Shown here one piece after another: positions 54,791 to 64,000 of a DNA stretch of 64,000 nt (positions within the stretch are counted from its first letter, which is position 1; each line of letters opens with the position of its first letter). The stretch spans positions 30,410,501-30,474,500 of the forward strand of contig CP136894.1 of the NCBI GenBank assembly GCA_034359265.1, in the 5' to 3' direction. Position numbers and translations under genes: made by a program. The notes beneath the pieces were generated by a model. The model was not told the DNA's origin and ran no database searches. It saw nothing but the letters and a program-made list of their open reading frames with translations. The DNA is from Canna indica (lineage: Eukaryota > Streptophyta > Magnoliopsida > Zingiberales > Cannaceae).

Positions 54791-57180
54791 AGAAAACATT
54801 AATACAATCATTTAAAACCATCACTAAATTAAAGTAATACAATCTTATATGCAAAAATAGCAAGAAAAAATGAACAAAATTTTATACAAAAGTTAGAACT
54901 AACATAATGTCTCAAATAAAAACATGACTTGCCTAAATGCAAGATTATTACATGTCAGCTAGTAGAACCTGAGGATTAAATTGCAAGCAAATTAAGGATG
55001 ATGCTCAAGAGAACATAATCATTCACATTGTAGAATTTATAAGAGTTGCATAAGATAATAATTACTGACCAAGGATTGTGGGGCATTCTCATGTCTCACA
55101 GAATCTACTTACTACAAGGCTAATACAGCTTTCGAGGTGCAATGCTGCAAGTGATGACAACTAGTCAAACAAAAATGAATCTACTATATATTTTAGGATT
55201 TCAAAGTACAAGCTGACAGTGGTTTTGGATAAGTTTAAGAATTCTTAAGAAAATCAGTCAGTATAGAATAACCCAGTTCAGCCCCAAGAATCTGGCTGAA
55301 GCTGTATTGATCCACAAAAGTTAATCATCATTAAGCTATAAATGCTGAGAAGGATCCTATCGCTGACTCACACCCAGCCCAGACTGAGGTCCGGTTAATC
55401 GGTTAATCGATTAATCGGTTTGAATTGTCATCCCTATATGCAATTGATCTTGCCCAAATGAGAGAATATTAGAATATTTTTTAATTAAAATATATATTTC
55501 TTTATTTCTAATTATTCTTTTTGTGGGCTACAGTCAATTGTGGTTTTTGATTTAAACGGGTTAATCTTATGATCCTAGAGATGCATATTGGCTCATTTAA
55601 TTTGATCCATGTGACTTGAGCTCGAAACACTTAACATTGACTGGTGTGATCAGTCAAGTGTAGGCCCGATTAATGAAGTCTGTGATGGAGATATCTCATT
55701 TAATCAATTATAAATAGAGACTAGGTCCCCTCTACACATATGCAAAAATGTGGGATGGGAAACTGTAGCTCATTGTTGCTTTCCCCATCAAAACAGAGTC
55801 TTTTGAGAAAGTGATATAGAGAAAGATCTAGCTATTCCTGAAACGTAAAAAATTGCTTCCACTGTAATTTTGTCTATATTTTTCCTTTACTTTTTTAAAT
55901 TTATTTGTATTCTTAATTCATGTAATTTATTATGATATTAATTTTTTCTTACGAATTTCTCGTAAAACAAATGCTCTTCTTGTTTTTCACATATAGCAGT
56001 TTCTCCCACAAAATATTAAGCATCAAACCTTTTTGTTGTAAATTAATAAAAAACAAGCATCAAAATAGTCAATTAGCATTTTTTAACATGCACTGGCCTG
56101 TGCTTAAATTATCAAGCAGCTTAAATTTTACAGTTATTCATCTTGCTTTGTACATCTTGCTTTGTACATTTTTAACTTATGCAGCTTGCTTTGTACATGA
56201 ATTGCAAGAATAACTTGTTTTGTACATCTTGCTTTGTACATTTTTAACTTAGGCAGCTTGCTTTGTACATATTGCAAATTTGTCAGATTTCTTTTTCTGT
56301 CTAGCATACTAATAAGAAATTTCTTTGATAACGTGTAATTGAAAAGAACAAAAGAACAAAAGTAGTTAGTAGGTTTCAGTTTCCATTTGTCCTGCAAGTA
56401 TTGTATATGGAGACTAATTGATTCAGTAGGTGCTATTTTTTTGGTATTTAATATTTGTCTGTTCAAAATAATTTTATATGCTGCTAATATAACTAAGAAA
56501 ATAATTTCCATAAACTTAATGTTGTTCTTTACGTCGTTCATAAATTAATTTCCATAAACTGTTGTAAAATAGTTTTACTTGATGTTGTACAATAATTTCG
56601 ACCAAGTATCAATAACAGTTAAAAGAATATAGGCCGGTATAATTAATAAATTATATTAACCTTAGACCAACTATTGATTATATTGGCTTTAATAAATTAT
56701 TTTTTAGGATTTCTAATTTGATATGAAAATCTTAGAACCATTTGGGAAATGTTATTTGACTTTATAATTTTTGTTGATAAAATTTAGTTAAAATATTAGA
56801 CTGAATATGTATTTTACAAATTCGTATTCTATTTAATATTTTGCTAAATTATATTAACCAAATATATATATATATATACATCAAATAACGATTCTTGAAT
56901 TATCTCTTATTGGACAGTTTAGGAACACCATTATTTATATCGCAAATTTAATCTCGTTTAAAAACACATGTCATTTGAAATTTTCGTAGCATCTCTTTTG
57001 TTCTCCGATACGATTCAAATGTTTTGCATACTTAAAGAACAATGGGGAGGTGCAGCCGAAATTTTCAATGACTTGTGATTAAATGAGATTATATGTGTGA
57101 TATAAATGATGTGTTCCTGAATCGGATAGGACCACCCTACCTATATGACCATACCCTTGATAATAACTTAAAATTAAATT
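54791..57180. other. CACTA-B non-coding spacer
   Basis: No coding sequence is recognised. Items seen: GGTTAATC repeats with the palindrome CGATTAATCG at 55393-55415; LTR/TRIM-like texture around 55560-55870 with TTATAAATAGAGAC at 55710; a minisatellite with CTTGCTTTGTACAT units at 56141-56268; a (TA)n run near 56866. It separates the two divergent CACTA-B genes and probably contains their promoters, but no specific site is clear. Confidence 0.45.
56141..56268. repeat. Minisatellite of GCTTGCTTTGTACAT units
   Basis: CTTGCTTTGTACAT occurs five times within 130 bp, twice as part of a longer block that includes TTTTTAACTTA(T/G)GCAG. An imperfect CTTGTTTTGTACAT is also present. It looks like a local slippage-derived repeat. 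Confidence 0.8.
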
Positions 57181-57470
57181 TTGAATTCAATGATGGATAA
57201 GAGTTGGATGTCAGCGCCTCGAGCATCTGAAGCTTATTTTAGAGGCATAAAAGATTTTGTTAATTTCGTACTTGAACATGGATTGGATGAGAATGTCATA
57301 TTGAAATGTCCATGTAAGAAATATTTCAATAGAAAACATCAAAAATCAAAAGACGTTAAGACACATTTGTTATGGAACAGAATATTACCGAAATATACAA
57401 TTTGCTACTATCATGGTGAACCTATAAGAGCACATATTAAAAATGATGCAGTAAATTCTTAACAAAAGCA
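57181..57470 (+). pseudogene. CACTA-B transposase N-terminus (transposase-associated domain)
   Basis: The frame at 57181-57462 (MNSMMDKSWMSAPRASEAYF) continues with G-I-K-D-F-V-N-F-V, ENVILKCPCKKYFNRKH and K-T-H-L-L-W-N-R-I-L-P-K-Y-T-I-C-Y-Y-H-G-E-P. This is the Transpos_assoc domain found at the N-terminus of plant En/Spm-type transposases, with W-M near the start, C-P-C and the H-L-x-x-x-G/R-I-x-x-x-Y-x-x-W/Y-x-x-H-G-E pattern. A stop follows at 57460. The DDE core that should come next is absent, replaced by copia-5 DNA. Confidence 0.88.
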
Positions 57471-57592
57471 TCAGACACACAGGGTTGGTGCTAGTGATAT
57501 ACCAATCTTAGTTACAGAGGTATTGGGTACACCTCCAACGATAGATAGGACTGAGTGCAAGTCAAAGAACCAGTATACTGAAGCAGAAATTC

Positions 57593-57892
57593 TTGCAGCA
57601 AATTATGACAGCAAGGGTCACAGATGCAGAAGATGATCACTACAAAGTTCAATGTGCTGACAGCCTTCCACCCGTTTCAACTGAAGAAGCACCAGTTGAA
57701 ACTCCCTGTCAAGTTCTTGAGGATGAATCTACTCCAGTTCTTGTGTTTGAGATAGTTCCAGTTGAAACTGTCCCTGATGCAGTTGAAATTGTCATGCCTG
57801 AACCTGAAACTATTATAACCGAGTATATTTCTACAGATCGACAAGTGGCAGATGTCTTCATAAAGACCTTTGATGGAGGGAGTTTTAAGTAG
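57593..57892 (+). pseudogene. copia-5 chimeric frame: Pro/Val-rich segment joined to pol C-terminus
   Basis: The first 75 codons are acidic and rich in P, V, E, T. The last 25 (ITEYISTDRQVADVFIKTF, then D-G-G-S-F-K) match the RNase H end of copia pol, as in copia-4 and in copia-2 (DKQLADIFTKPL). In an intact element the first part would not precede this. The stop at 57890 is followed by L-S-S-A-S-G-L-C-I-L, so TAG probably replaced a sense codon. Confidence 0.65.
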
Positions 57893-58963
57893 TTGAGTTC
57901 TGCTTCGGGGTTGTGTATTTTGTGATATGTTAAAAAAAATAGAGAGAAAAAAGGGTTTTTTATTTAAAGAAGAAGAAAGTGTAACTCCCTTTTGTTATAA
58001 ATGCTCTCTCTCTCTCTCTCTCTCCACTAATTTTATGCATTCAGGGATCAGAGCATTGAATCCTCTCAATCAAGGCCTGAAGTAGTAACCTCCTCAATCA
58101 AGGCATGAAGTAGTAACCTTCTCAATCAAGGCTCGGAGCAGTAACCCCATCATTCAAGACTCGGAGTAGTAACCCCCTTCATTCAAGGTTTGGAGTTGTA
58201 ACTGCTCTCTTGACTGCTCCTGTACTTCACTTTTATTTTGCATCTTGTTTCTACAAATGAAGCTGGCTAAGTCTCCCTCGAGACCGCAACGAAAAGAGTT
58301 TATGGGAATGATTTACAAGAAAGCTACTTCTGCTCCGGATAAGGGAATGTCATCTTCTAATCTTGAAGAAAAGGCTATGACGTCTTCCAATCCGATGTCA
58401 AATGAGTAAGCCTGTTCTCCTCCTTCTCGTGGTCACCAAATGCAAGTCAAGCTTGGCCATCGTCCTGCATATCACCTTCCAAGAAAAGGTCAAGGTTTGA
58501 AGTTTGATATTCATGATTCTCTACCTAGATTTTCTATTTCTAAGGGGGAGAATTCTCATGTTGAGGGGGATATTTTTATGAAAATCAATCCCTATTCAGA
58601 CATTTGTTTTTCAAGCTAACTCAGTTAAAACTGTCTCATTTGATATCACTGATCATGATTACACTCCAATCAAGACTGCTCATTCACTACCTTCTACAGA
58701 TTCAGTTCTGGAATACCAGCATCAGGATCCTGCCATTATAACATAAACAATCTCAAAGGAATCTATACCAAGTCCTTCCGCTAGTATCCTCCCAATTACA
58801 ACTGCACAATAAGCAATTGAACATGCTACTCTAGTTCTTGAAGCAGATTTTGTTCTTGTACTTGGCGTTGCAACTCTCCTCATCTTCTCGGGTGGTAATC
58901 GATGATTTGCTCTTCATCTTGACTTCTCAACTGCCTCTCGTCTTATAAGGAGAAGATCCAAAG
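57893..58963 (+). other. copia-5 region downstream of pol, mostly non-coding
   Basis: A (CT)n run lies at about 58003-58024. Five 28-29-bp repeats built on TCAATCAAGGCTCGGAGTAG with GTAACC follow at 58064-58200. A short frame from 58258 (MKLAKSPSRPQRKEFMGMIY, stop near 58408) precedes the main extra frame. A second, broken frame with GEN-rich sequence occupies 58440-58900. No known domain is visible. Confidence 0.5.
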
Positions 58964-59520
58964 ATGGTCAGAGGAAAAAGCAAGAAAGGTTTCATGAGGA
59001 AGGTGTATGTCTCTTTGGCCAAGAAAATGGAGTATTCTAATCCACCTGAGAAAATTGATTCGCTTGTATCGGAACCACTACCAGAAGAAGTTTCTCCACC
59101 TCCTACTTCTCTAGGTCACAAGCTGAGAAATAAATCAGGGAGAAGTCCTGCTGATCTACCTCTAAGAAGAAGTAGTAGCGTTCTTGACTCAATTCTAGTG
59201 AAGACTAGTCCCACTTTGACTTCTACAAATTCTAGTTTGAATGATCCAGAGAATGTTGTTGCGCCTAGATAAGATACTGTCGCCAATTTATCAAATAGTC
59301 TACCTCTAGTCTTAACTGCAGTGTCCCAGTTGAAATCGTCCGCAAAGTACCTGAGAGTGAACCTTCTTCAACACCTACAACTGAGACAGTTCCAGTTGGG
59401 ACTATATTTGAGGTAGCTAAAACTACTGCTCCAAGTAATGAAGCAGTCAAAACTGACTCTGATCTTGTTGCATCTAAAACTGAGCCTCAGAAAATAAAAC
59501 TCTCTTTGAGAGAGTAGTAG
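58964..59520 (+). pseudogene. copia-5 extra frame downstream of pol (env-like position)
   Basis: The frame at 58964-59272 begins MVRGKSKKGFMRKVYVSLAK and contains a Pro-rich block (EEVSPPPTSLGHKLRNKSGR) and a Ser-rich tail. After a stop, another frame to 59510 is rich in V, P, E, T (VPVEIVRKVPES, TTETVPVGTIFEVAKTTA). The G-F-M-R-K-x-Y-V-S-x-x-K-K-M and P-P-P-x-S-x-G-H-K-L-R blocks are shared with copia-4 at 33013-33200. Both lie between pol and the expected 3' LTR. Function is unknown. Env-like is only a positional analogy. Confidence 0.6.
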
Positions 59521-60153
59521 AGTTGAACAAACCTACTATTGAAGCCCCAAAGGAGAAACAAAAGATCAATAGTACATGAGAAGAAAAAAATTTCTGCCTC
59601 CAAGAAGAAGCCTCAAAGTCATCAAAGAAAGGAGTTACAACTGCAACAAGCAAACTGAACTCAGGTTTGCCTTATGATAACCTCTTTACACTATGGGAAG
59701 TTTTACATTTGAAAGGAGTTATATCTTAAAGGCTATTAGATGTTACACATTTTAATATGAAGTGCAAGCCTTCTATGGATATTCTTGAGGAACTCTTTAA
59801 TGCGAGGAAAACCATGTCTCTGCTTCAACAAAAGCTCATTCCTATTGAGAAGAAAGTCTTTTGGGGTTTCCTTTGATCACTTCACTTTGCATCTCCAGGT
59901 CCTATTTCTCCATCCTCTGATAGTTCTTCAGATTCTTCCAACTCAGACTGATTTCGACTCTATTCTCCTTTGGCTTATTATGCCAAAAAAGGGGAGAAGG
60001 ATTTGGATACTCTAATAGTTGCAACCTTCTTTTTTACTTACCCATTCCTTGGTTGCAATCTTTGATGCTTCAGTTTAGAGTGCTACTTTTGTTTGTGTCT
60101 TGTTGTGTTGTTATGACAGCTTGTGTTTTCCCAAATAAGCCAAATTGGGAGAT
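59521..60153 (+). other. copia-5 3' region with polypurine tracts
   Basis: Fragments of coding-like sequence (59740-59880, including FNMKCKPSMDILEELFNARK in one frame) precede CCAAAAAAGGGGAGAAGG at 59983 and AAATTGGGAGATTG at 60142-60155. The second abuts the LTR start TGTTGG at 60154 and fits the primary polypurine tract. The first is a likely extra tract. Confidence 0.6.
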
Positions 60154-62207
60154 TGTTGGTGTTTGACTTATATGGTGTTGGCTATATTTGGTAAAAGGAT
60201 TATCAGTTAGTTCTCAATTGCATGTTAGCTGTAACTGCTATGGAGTTTTATGCTGAAGCTTATGATACTATATGTTTAATGTTGATTGATTGTAATATTT
60301 TTGTTTATGATGGTGGATGTAACTATGACTGTGACTTTGATGATAATGGGATATTTTTTATAACTATTAATTTCTAGTTTGATAGTTAATTTGCTTCAGT
60401 TTAATTACTCTCTTGTTATTTCTCTTGCTGAAGTTGATTTTAACAATTTGGGATTTGGCAAAAGTATTCCAGGTTATTCTCAAATAAATGGACAATCACA
60501 ACTTTGAGGAGTTTTACCTATAGTGCAGACAGTTACAACTGTTTGATGACAATTTCAATTGCTCCTGCAATTTATGGATTTTAGGATAAGGATGCAGTGC
60601 AAATGATGACTTTTGGTTTTCTGTGACTTTTGGTTTCTAGCGCAAATGATGACTTTTGATTACCAGTATTAATGATGATTCTCTTTTATATTTTTGATAC
60701 TTTTAATCATCTTTAATTACATGTTTATTGCCTAATTTATTTATGGGTAGTGGAATGGTCTTCATGAAGGAGTTACTCCTTGAGCTTAATGATCGATGCT
60801 TTATGGTAATTTAGAGTTGACTGTTTGGTTTGAATTAATGTTGTTAATGATAAGTGTTTAAGTTGATTTTTATTCAAATGAGGCGGTTATCTTGAAGCCT
60901 TTATGACCGAAGTCAATTATGGAAGAAATGAAGTGATATTCATTAATGGGCTGGCGGTTTTTCTTGAAGTTTTTAAGGCGGCAGTTTTTCTTGAGGATTG
61001 TATGGCCGAATCATTATAATATATTATGGATGACCTTTGAGTTTGAAACAGCTGAAGTCAAGATCTTTTTGTTAAGTGGAATTTATGGAAGTTGGTTGTC
61101 CTTCTCTATTTATGAGGAAAGAGAAGTTATAAATCTGCAAGTTTCCTATGTCAACATAGTCTTAACTGCTCGTTGGTTAGTTACAACTGCTCTTGCTGTA
61201 GTAAGTTTATATTATTGCGATGTTTATCCTACTGCGATATTGCTTGAATGTTGCTAGGATTATTGATTATATATATCTCGATGATATATATTATATATAT
61301 GTACTTATGGTAGAGTTAATCTTGACTGATCATTTATGGTGACTTTTGGACTTGATCATTTATGGTGACTTTTGGACTTGGTCTTTTATGATGCTTAATG
61401 GAGTTAATTGAGTTTTGGTCATCATGGAGCTACTACTTTATGGTCTTGGTCGTTCACTTTGGTGGAGTTATGGTCATCATGAAGCTTTATGGCCATGGTC
61501 ATTCATTGGTGGAGTTAATGGTCATTAATAGAGTTAATGGTCATCATGGAATTAGGAGTTTCTCTTGTTGAGTAATGGCTATGTCTTTTGGGTTGTCTAC
61601 TCTACTTATAAAAGGTGTGAGAGAATATTTGAGAAGATTGATCCTCTCTGATGGATCCACTCCTATCCACTCCAATGTGGATCCTCTCCTATTGATCTAC
61701 TCATATGGATCCACTCCTATGTGCATAAACTGTATTGCTAGTTATATAAGGAGTGCAGACTACTGAGGTGAGACCGTTGAGTGCAAGATTGCTAAGTGCA
61801 AGACTGTTGAGTGCAAATGATAACAATCTACATTTCTTATCTTCAGGAAAAGATGGTTTTGAGCTACAACACAAGGCTGTGTGGAGGACGGAACTCTGTG
61901 GCTAGGATGTCTTAGAGAGGCAAGTTGGTATCTACTTGTAATAGCAAATAGGTTTTTGTTATTTCCAATTCACTGTAGTACTAGCAGTTGGATTTCGGGT
62001 GTGAAATCCTGAGGACTAAAATTGTACTTATAAAGAATGGATGCGGCATTTGTCCAGTGAGTGCCCCGTGGATTAGGTGACTGATTTTGTCACTGAACTG
62101 CGTAAACAAACCTCTTGTGTTTGCGTGCGTTTTTGTTTTGGTTCTTACTTTGCTACTAATAGCACTTGCAATAGCAGTTGCAACTTCTTATTCAACTTCC
62201 CTTAACA
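60154..62207 (+). repeat. copia-5 3' LTR
   Basis: It begins TGTTGGTGTTTGACTTATAT. A TATA box, CTTATAAAAGGTG, is at 61602-61614, followed by the transcribed half. The end, placed at CTTCCCTTAACA near 62207, is less certain because no second LTR is available. U3 contains simple GGTCATCATGG/TTATGGTCA repeats at 61320-61560. Directly after it, CACTA transposase sequence resumes. Confidence 0.7.
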
Positions 62208-63077
62208 GAAGTTCCCTTAGAGACATATACTGACGTGTCAGGTACAATGCTAGATATGGATGGAAAAGGAAAAGATAATCTCAATGCACGGTTAGACATG
62301 CAAGACATGAATATACGACACCATTTACATCCTACACTGTTAGGGAATGACAAATATGATATGCCATTGGCTATCTATTCAATGTCTGATGTAGAAAAAG
62401 ATTTGGTGCTAACATACATACAAAATATGAAAGTGCTAGATGGATACTCATCAAATATTTCGAGATGTGTGAATTTAAAGGATTATAAATTATAAAAACT
62501 GAAGAGTCACGATTCACATGTCCCATTCCACATGTTTTGCAAGGACTTGTGCACAATGATGTTCTCTTTATAATTAAAGATATCTCAATGTTTTTTAAGA
62601 AATTGTGCAATGATAATTTAGAGATAAGTACATTGGATGAATTACAATCACGTGTGCCTTTGCTTTTATGTCAAATGAAGCAAATTTTTCCATCGAGTTT
62701 TTTTACCATTATGGTCCACGTGATGATTCACCTTCCAAGAGAGGCAAAACTTGGTAGTCCTGTCTATTATAGTTGGATGAATCCAATTGAAAGATTGTTT
62801 ATGAAAAATAAGTCTCATGTTCGGAATAGAGCACAATTGGAGGGATCTATTGCTGAAGGATACCTCGCAGACGAATGTCTCACCTTTTGTTCATGATACT
62901 TCACTAATATTAAAACTATTTTCAGTCGGACATCGAGAAATTATGATGTTGAAAATGTCGAAGATTACTTATTTTCCACCGGTGGTCGATTAATTGGGAA
63001 AGCACAAATTAATAAGTTGGACTTTTATGCACATGCACAAGCTTATCGATATATAGTCCTGCATAGTCCGTTGATTG
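62200..63077 (+). pseudogene. CACTA-B transposase C-terminal region (Tnp2 end and DUF4218)
   Basis: The frame at 62178-62495 contains DGKGKDNLNARLDMQDMNIR, YSMSDVEKDLVLTYI and DGYSSNISRCVNLKDYKL, the end of the Tnp2 catalytic region. After a shift, K-S-H-D-S-H-V and the frame at 62537-62896 (FIIKDISMFFKKLCNDNLEI, FFTIMVHVMIHLPREAKLG, YYSWMNPIERL, EGSIAEGYLADECLTFCS) form the DUF4218 domain. The DUF4216-proximal end follows to 63077 (FYAHAQAYRYIVLHSPL). An LTR insertion at 63078 cuts the gene. The transposase cannot be active. Confidence 0.88.
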
Positions 63078-64000
63078 TGTTGGCCTAAGGTTTACAACCT
63101 TGGTCTTAATCTTGGTTCTGATGATAATAAACATGGAACTAATGTATTCATGAAGAAATATTTTCAGGTTCCATATCGGTTAGTGCACGATGTCCACGAT
63201 CGAAAATATCGGAGAAATCAAAAATCGGAAGGACGTTGCTTGACACGCTCGAATTCGTTATAAAATCCTCATTATAACCTGTAACAGTCTAGGTTTAGGG
63301 TATCTAGATAAATTATAAAATCCTCATTATGATGCAAAGACGCCAAAAGAATCAAACCTGTAATCTGAAACCCGAACCGAAGAAAGAAACCAGCTGAAAC
63401 TCAATATAAAGTACCTATACTATACGGCCGGTCGATAGGTCGGTCGTCTGAAAAGAGCCCAGAAAGCACAAAGGGCTCCAGTCGCTCAGTCAATCAATCG
63501 GCCTTCGACTGGCCTTCGACCGGCCCAGCGTCCGGGTGGCGCCACCAGGCAGAAAAATTCCCGTTGGGATGGTTGTTCTCTTGCCTTCTCTTTATGGCTT
63601 ATAAATAGAAGCCAAGAGAGCCTTCCTTAAAGGTTGTTGAGCCTATTGAGACACTTCTTACACAATCTAAGCTTTGATTGATCCATTCTTCAAAAAAACC
63701 CTAGCCATGAACCTTCTTTCTTGAGTTTGCCTTCAAGCTTCACTTGATTCATCATAAAGGCATCAAGAGGAGCTAGGTGATCTTGTGTTGGAGCTAAGTA
63801 TTTGTTGTTGTATTTTTGCTCAATTACTTGTATATTTTCGTGTTTATTTCTTTGTATTTGAGCTTGTGAAGGCTTAGGTTGTTAGGTCTTGAAATTGGGT
63901 GGTAGCCTTAGTGTTTGAGGTTTAAATCCACCGGTGTAAACATAGTTTGCTAGGATTAGTTGAGTATTCCTTAGGGTTGAGGTGGGAGAGTACTCTTGGT
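63078..64000 (+). mobile_element. Copia LTR of family C, continues beyond window
   Basis: It starts TGTTGGCCTAAGGTTTACAA, matching the solo LTR at 29664. The palindrome-rich U3 (63420-63540, GGCCGGTCGATAGGTCGGTC) lies before the TATA box TTATAAATAGAAG at 63599. Downstream sequence (CATCAAGAGGAGCTAGGTGA) follows the solo LTR at 30716 onward. Its 3' end, and whether an internal region follows, lie outside the window. Confidence 0.85.

Larger units (their letters stand above)
57593..62207 (+). mobile_element. Copia element remnant copia-5 with 3' LTR, relative of copia-4
   Basis: It contains a short pol C-terminus (EYISTDRQVADVF at 57820-57870), a long 3' region with an extra frame, purine-rich tracts and a 3' LTR from 60154. 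The 5' part of the element is lost. The frame at 57593-57892 also contains a Pro/Val/Glu-rich stretch upstream of the pol end (ETPCQVLEDE, VPVETVPDAVEIV) that looks like the downstream frame, so a rearrangement is likely. It lies inside the CACTA-B transposase gene. I found no TSD. Confidence 0.75.
53468..63077 (+). mobile_element. CACTA (En/Spm) element CACTA-B, interrupted by copia-5 and an LTR
   Basis: CACTATTTAGCAG at 53468 may be its terminus, followed by GCGGTCGCAATGCCATCGC, the same kind of subterminal motif as in CACTA-A. The CACTA terminus overlaps copia sequence that could look similar, so the exact border is uncertain. It carries a minus-strand Ptta/En/Spm-type gene (53710-54790) and a plus-strand Tnp2-type transposase gene (57181-57462 and 62200-63077), a divergent layout. 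The core of the transposase is missing. The 3' end lies beyond an LTR inserted at 63078. Confidence 0.75.

Noticed and set aside
55390..55416. GGTTAATC repeats, looked like a telomere-type or interstitial telomere repeat
   Set aside because: The unit is not TTTAGGG and there are only three imperfect copies, partly explained by the palindrome CGATTAATCG.
55560..55870. TATA-containing block that could be a TRIM or small LTR
   Set aside because: No matching second copy, TG/CA borders or TSD seen.
56134..56541. 135-codon minus frame with repeated YKARCTKQ
   Set aside because: The repeated peptide is only the translation of the GCTTGCTTTGTACAT minisatellite.
60946..61257. 103-codon frame in the copia-5 LTR with membrane-like stretches
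   Set aside because: It lies in U3 of an LTR. Hydrophobicity reflects T-rich DNA, and no relative was recognised.
54..64000. CRISPR arrays, tRNA or rRNA genes, bacterial-type operons
   Set aside because: Repeats seen are LTR-internal or minisatellites without regular spacers. No cloverleaf or rRNA core was recognised. The context is plant nuclear DNA.

Overview
This is plant nuclear DNA, almost certainly angiosperm and most likely heterochromatic. The evidence is Ty1/copia and Ty3/gypsy-chromovirus elements with long LTRs, plant CACTA (En/Spm) transposase domains, a TAA-flanked PIF/Harbinger-type insertion, and fragments of eukaryotic genes (NOC4, phytepsin-type aspartic protease, NEK kinase). 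I see no intact host gene, rRNA, tRNA or CRISPR array. The species cannot be named from the sequence. Nearly every kilobase belongs to a transposable element, most of them broken and nested inside one another.

Layout. 1-4613: a decayed minus-strand chromovirus (gypsy-1). About 4614-5561: an LTR fragment. 5562-22957: a three-level nest. Copia-1 (plus strand) has its 3' LTR split by a gypsy LTR (10520-21837, near-TSD ACCTA/ATCTA), which is itself split by the near-complete copia-2 (12716-20668, perfect TSD AACAA). 22958-24594: degenerate copia-LTR-like DNA. 24595-27480: 3' end of a minus-strand copia (copia-6) and a diverged repeat tract. About 27700-32346: 3' LTR and 3' end of a second minus-strand chromovirus (gypsy-2), with a solo LTR inserted at 29664-31313. 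32346-38375: a minus-strand copia (copia-4) holding a TAA-flanked DNA transposon (35761-37803). 38376-41406: a complete gypsy LTR. 41407-53467: copia-3 (plus), split by a gypsy LTR pair (45803-52971) that carries a CACTA element (48019-51432) with pieces of three host genes. 53468-63077: a second CACTA whose transposase core is replaced by copia-5 and its LTR. 63078-64000: start of another copia LTR.

Family-level signals. Copia-1, -2 and -3 look like Sireviruses: several polypurine tracts before the 3' LTR, a gag with two zinc knuckles separated by a coiled coil, and LTRs whose U3 holds clusters of GGTCGACC-type palindromes upstream of TATAAATA. The long gypsy LTRs carry tandem stem-loops whose arms vary between units yet often stay complementary. 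Copia-4 and copia-5 share an extra reading frame downstream of pol.

The most interesting items are the covarying hairpin array in the gypsy LTRs, the CACTA element with NOC4, phytepsin and NEK fragments, the TGA codon shared by three copia copies at the same RT position, and the conserved post-pol frame. All calls come from reading the sequence by eye. Identities and element borders are approximate unless a TSD is quoted.
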